A stretch of DNA of 64,000 bases from positions 65,611,404 to 65,675,403 of the forward strand of contig NC_034438.1 in the NCBI RefSeq assembly GCF_002078875.1, given 5' to 3'. Position 1 is the stretch's first letter. Each line of letters opens with the position of its first letter. Made by a program: the position numbers and the translations under genes. This stretch comes from Numida meleagris. Its lineage: Eukaryota; Chordata; Aves; Galliformes; Numididae. The notes under the pieces are model-generated. The model had not been told where the DNA came from. It did no database searches and saw only the letters and a program-made list of their open reading frames with translations. Shown here piece after piece: positions 24,926 through 64,000 of this stretch.

Positions 24926-27356
24926 AATGACACAAGTTGCATGCAGCAGCACAGATGAGTCAGGAGCAGTGGCAAGTCAGTAGCCTTCCCAAGTGATATC
25001 CCAAGACCATCAACATCAAAGTGCTGCCCATAAACTGACTGGGCTGAAGTCTTTCTATCTGTCCTTATGGCTTACAAACTGGAGCTGACTGTGGTGACAT
25101 TAAAGGTTCTGTCAGAACAGTTTACATGCCATCATCGCAGGCCCACTTTTATGGTGTTGAGCCTGAAAACATCTCTGTCGGAATATTATCCCAGTTTCAC
25201 AGCTGAGGGAGGAGGGAGAAGCCAAGAGAAACAGAAAGGGGTTATCTTATCTAAGGTCACAGTGAGCTTGTACAAAGCTTGGCTTGGGCTCTGACTCCTG
25301 TGCTAAAGCCACAGATAGCAGCCCTTTTGCTCTGTAGAACTGCTTTTCTGATTAGCAGCAACTGTCAGCAGGCTTTATCACCTAGCATGCTCGTGCTGTG
25401 AGATGAGCATGCTGTGCTCTGAGGTCTGCTTCATCCAAGGCCTATCCTCCAGCAAAGCGCTACAGAAGCATTCAGTTTTTAAGGTTTAATAAGGTTTGAC
25501 CAAATTCAGATATCTCTAATTCCTTTGCAAAGATTTAATTTATTTTTTTTTTTAAATCTGTTTGTCAGGAGTTGAGACAGTGACATAGATAATGGCAGTA
25601 AATGGTACCTGAGAGCACACACAGATATGCTGCAAACAGTTTGAGTGTAACTATTTCCTCAGTAGCAAGATGCATTACAGGAGAGTGCTTTTCCTCTCTG
25701 TGATATTTACTGAAGTGTTTTCATGAGACGCTGAAGAGGGCCAGCCAATTTTCCAGTTGTTTCTGTTTCAGCAATTGCTGTTGCTTGTTCTGGAAATAAA
25801 GTGGATAACCAGAAAACAGTTATTAACCTGACTCACTTTTGAAAAGGCTAGAGAGGCAGAAGGGACCTCCAATCAAGTTACAGCCACTCTTCGTTGCCAG
25901 CTGGAGAGAAGGGCTGGATAGCAAGCTGCTGGAGAACACCACTGAGTTATGAATAGCTGAGTGATCTGTTAGCAAGGATGAGTTACGTTATTCACTCTGG
26001 CTGAGGATGTTTGCTGTGCTTTTAGAAATCTGTTTGATGAAAGAGCCATTAGTATCAAATATTTTGTCTTTGTAGGTCAGAATAAGTAGTGCAATCTATG
26101 CCAAACATCCTTACAAAATGAATGGGATTTAAACAGCATAGTGACATTCTCTGTCTGCTAAGGAGACAGAACAAACACAGACAACTGAGACGTTTAATCC
26201 TGCTTGCCTTTTTGATTTTTCAATTATCTCCATTTAGACAGCTGCAAGGAAGCACTGCAAAGGAAACTTCCAAGTGGCTCTGGATGAATTCAATTACTTT
26301 GACCATCACAACAGTTCTCCTATCACAAAAGGAGAAATGGAGGCAAGTACTGGTACAGTTGCCTGCTGCATAATGCTGTCAGGTACAGAGGAAACAATGA
26401 ACTGGATTCTTTGAATTTGACAGTGAAAAGATTAAAAACCTTATGCTGTGTAGAACAGAAATCCTGTCTGTTTTTCCATATATTCAACAGACAGATTTTT
26501 GTATGGAATGAGATGAATGTGCCTAAGATGTTTGGACAGCTACCTGACCCTCCTAAATCTTCATCCTTCTCAAAAGTAACTCAGGACGTCAGCAGGTGAC
26601 CACAGAGCAGACGAGGATCTGTGACATTTCATTATCTGATTCACATCAGGATCCAGATCACAGAAGCTGTTGGGATTCTGCTGTGAGCAGGACAAAGGCT
26701 TAGCATCGTGGCATCTTTAATTTAGAAGTTGAACAGATTAGCTTTACAAATTGAATGGATTACCATTTTCAGATTACAAAGAAAGCAAAGTACTGGAACG
26801 GATTGTTTGTAAATGCTCTGACTCCTACACCGCTGTCACGTTAACGATCAGGCTATGTCAAGATTCATTTATCTACAGTTGAGCTTGTATTAGAGCAGAA
26901 AAATGGATTAGATGACCTCTCAGCATCCTTTAGGCCCTTATTTCCTATGACTGTGCTTTGAATTTAGATATGTGAACAATAGAGATGTAATTTAAAATAG
27001 CCTTGTGTGTACCTTGATTATTCTGTATTGAAATGTCTTAAATAACAACTAATAAGCACACAAGGAGTTTTATTCCAGTCTAGGTCCTGTATTTTCCTCA
27101 ACCAATACACATTTCCTTGTAACTCTCTTTAAAGATTGTTTTTTAACTTGTTCTCTCTAAAATATAATGGTATGCTTATGCATGCTTGCAGCCAAAAGTA
27201 TTTTCCTGTTTTGTGTGTAAAATGTAACTATCAGGAGTTATTCCCACTACTCTTTATGGAAGGCACAGTAGAAACTTCAGTGCACAGTGGATTTGTATCT
27301 TGCTGGGCTACTAAGGGAGGGGAAACAATGCCCTTCGCAAGTCATTTTCAATACGT

Positions 27357-28046
27357 TATAGAATCATGAAATGGGTTGGGTTGGAAGGGACCTCAAAGGC
27401 CACCCAGTGGCAAAGGCCACCATGCACAGTGCTGCCACCCATCAGATCAGGCTGCCCAGGGCCCCATCCAACATCGCCTTGAGCACCTCCAAGGATGGGG
27501 CACCCACAGCTTCCCTGGGCAGCCTGTTTCACCATCCTCATTGTGAAGATTTTCCTCCTAACATCTAATCTAAACCTCTCCTCTTTTAGTTTAAAACTGT
27601 TCACTCTTGTTCTTTCACTATCTACCTATGTAAAAAGTTAATTACCCTCCTGTTTATAAGCTCCCTTTAAGTACTAGAAAGCTGCAACGAGGTCTCCCCG
27701 CAGTCTTCCCATCTCCAAGCTGAAAAAGCCCAGTTCCATCAGTCTGTCTTCATTGGAGAGGTGCTCCAGCCCTCCAGTCATCTTCATGGCCCTGCTCTGG
27801 ACCCACTCCACCATCTTCTTTGTGCTGGGGGCCCCAGACCTGGATGCAGTACTCCAGCTGGGACCTCATGAAGGCAGAGCAGAGGGGGCAATGCCTTCCC
27901 TCTCCCTCCTGCCACCTGTTGATGGAACCCAGGATATCGCTGGCCATCCGGGCTGCAAGTGCTCAGTGCTGGCTCGTGTCTAGCTTCTCAGCCATCAGAA
28001 CTCCCAAGTCTTTCAGGGCAGGGCTGCTCTCAGTGGTTCTTCTCCC
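27357..28046 (-). mobile_element. CR1 LINE 3' part upstream of the SUSD1 promoter
   Basis: About 690 bp of reverse-strand CR1, from the terminal tatagaatcatgaaatgggt through gatcaggctgcccagggccc to gcagtactccagctgggacc and ggaacccaggatatcgctgg. It covers the 3' UTR and the very end of ORF2. It ends about 350 bp before the CpG-rich promoter. The open frames within it are element-derived. Confidence 0.94.
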
Positions 28047-28742
28047 GGTCTGTTAGTGCTGATTAAAAATAGTGCTTGGGAACATGGCTGTATCCCAGGC
28101 AAGGCCTACAAGGGAAAATCTTTCCTCCATTCCAAGTACAGACACATAATTTTCATAAACGTGTAGAGCTTAATGTGCCCATCTAGCAGTGCCAGGTGCT
28201 ACAGGACACATGGCCCTCCACAGCGTGTGGCCGCCATCTCCCCGTCCTGCTGAGGTCCTTCTACCACTTTGTGCCCCTTATAACAGGGGCAAGAGGTTCC
28301 CCCAGCAGGACCCTGCTGAGCGAGGGGCAACCTTCCGGCCACATTTCGCCCCTTCACACACTAATCATAAATAACCACCTCCTCCACGTTGCCCCCCCTT
28401 CGCTGAAGGCCGGCCACTGCGGAGCGCGGCAGTCCTTATCAGCGCTGCCATCCGCCCAGCTGGGGCAGAGGCGGTGTCCTGGGGAAGGAAGGGGTTGTGC
28501 CAGGGAAGAGGGGGAAAAAAAAAAAAAAAAAAAGAAAGAAAAAAGAGGGTTCTGCGGGCGAGGGCTCTTCGTTGGAGGGACGAGAGGGGCTTGGCCAGTG
28601 GAAAGCGATAAGCGTCGGGGGCAGGCGCCCGTGACAGCGCGACGCCCTCGGCCGGGAGCCGCGGCTCTCTCCCTCCGCGCCGCGGGGGGATGCGGAGGCG
28701 CCGGGGCCGCGCGGCAGCGAGGGGCGCGAAGGCGGCGGGGAC

Positions 28743-63348
<34,606 letters not shown>

Positions 63349-64000
63349 GTAAGTGAATTTTAACTTCTGAGAAAGCAGAAGGTATCATGTCTGCCTTTGG
63401 CAGCATAAATAAATAATTGCTGTGGCTATTCTTTCACTTGCCATTTATAATTAGTTGATTTGGAGGATTGGGAATGTTAGAGTCAAAAGATTTGCTTTGT
63501 ACTTGATAACTAGAGGACAATGTTCTAAAATGGGTTCTTTTTTTTTTTTATGTATCAGTCTTTCTGTACATCCCATCCAAATGTTACAGAAATCTTTGTG
63601 CACAATGGGCTTGAAGAACAGAAGTGAAGTTTTTGTAACTAGTTTTAAGATAGTTCTATATTGGCATAGAGTTTTTTTTTCTAAACATCTTCTAGCTATT
63701 AGTAGCCACTAAAGACCTCTACAAACTCTAAATTCTGCTTTGGAGTTGAAAGACTCATGCATTAGGGTTAGGAATGCAGTGACACTGGGGATTGAGATAG
63801 CACTTTGGAATGATGCATGGTGCACCTGCTCCTTGTTCACACCTGGCTGCTGTTACTACTAGCCTTCTGTTGAGAAACACATGTTTATATCTAGGCTGCT
63901 TGTTGTTGTTTGCTTTCCTGACCCGGTTCATTTACTAGCCCAGTGAAAATATCAGTTAGACAGCCTGCAGTTATGAGAAACTCTGCTAAGTTCAGGGATT
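63349..64000. other. SUSD1 intron 14, start
   Basis: AT-rich intron sequence after exon 14. No transmembrane-coding exon is seen before the window ends. Confidence 0.6.

Larger units (their letters stand above)
19456..27356. other. Intergenic region between PTBP3 and SUSD1
   Basis: AT-rich sequence with four CR1 pieces (20036, 21010, 23980 and 24682), listed separately. Open frames here are short (under 110 codons) and have no recognisable motifs. I see no supported gene, tRNA or hairpin RNA. Confidence 0.6.

Overview
This is a piece of a vertebrate nuclear chromosome, almost certainly from a bird and probably a galliform close to chicken. The reasons are small GT-AG-bounded exons in long AT-rich introns, many CR1 LINE 3' ends in both orientations (the main avian retroposon), and no Alu, B1 or L1 elements. 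Two protein-coding genes lie head-to-tail on the + strand. PTBP3 and SUSD1 are also neighbours in human 9q31-q32, which corresponds to the chicken Z chromosome. The Z assignment is an inference from synteny.

1-19455: 3' half of PTBP3 (ROD1), a polypyrimidine-tract RNA-binding splicing regulator. Nine coding exons (1488-13719) give 360 residues: the second half of RRM2, the linker, RRM3 and RRM4, ending in the family's usual C-terminus. They include counterparts of the two regulated exons known from PTBP1: a 78-nt in-frame cassette in the RRM2-RRM3 linker and a 34-nt exon whose skipping puts a stop codon in the next exon. A long AT-rich 3' UTR follows, with several AATAAA signals. The introns hold a GC-rich degenerate repeat (2.36-2.9 kb), an RT-bearing CR1 (6.6-7.7 kb) and two more CR1 3' ends.

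19456-28380: intergenic sequence with five CR1 fragments and no gene that I can support.

28380-64000: 5' and central part of SUSD1, a secreted or type I membrane protein. It starts in a CpG-rich promoter and encodes a signal peptide, three EGF-like domains (two with calcium-binding signatures), three Sushi/CCP domains, two copies of a two-exon repeat module (FNxTCxKW...GQR...VCxDLxxGxNYxVNI) and most of a fibronectin-III-like domain. The gene runs off the right edge before the expected transmembrane segment. Fourteen exons join in one open frame of 665 codons.

The most unusual observation is a decayed extra copy of the SUSD1 two-exon module at 44137-44594, upstream of the two intact copies. 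It keeps recognisable splice sites, spacing and residues but carries in-frame stops, a frameshift and a deleted Cys codon. Every intact module in this gene is bounded by phase-1 introns, so it could be lost without breaking the reading frame. No CRISPR array, tRNA, rRNA or microbial operon is present.
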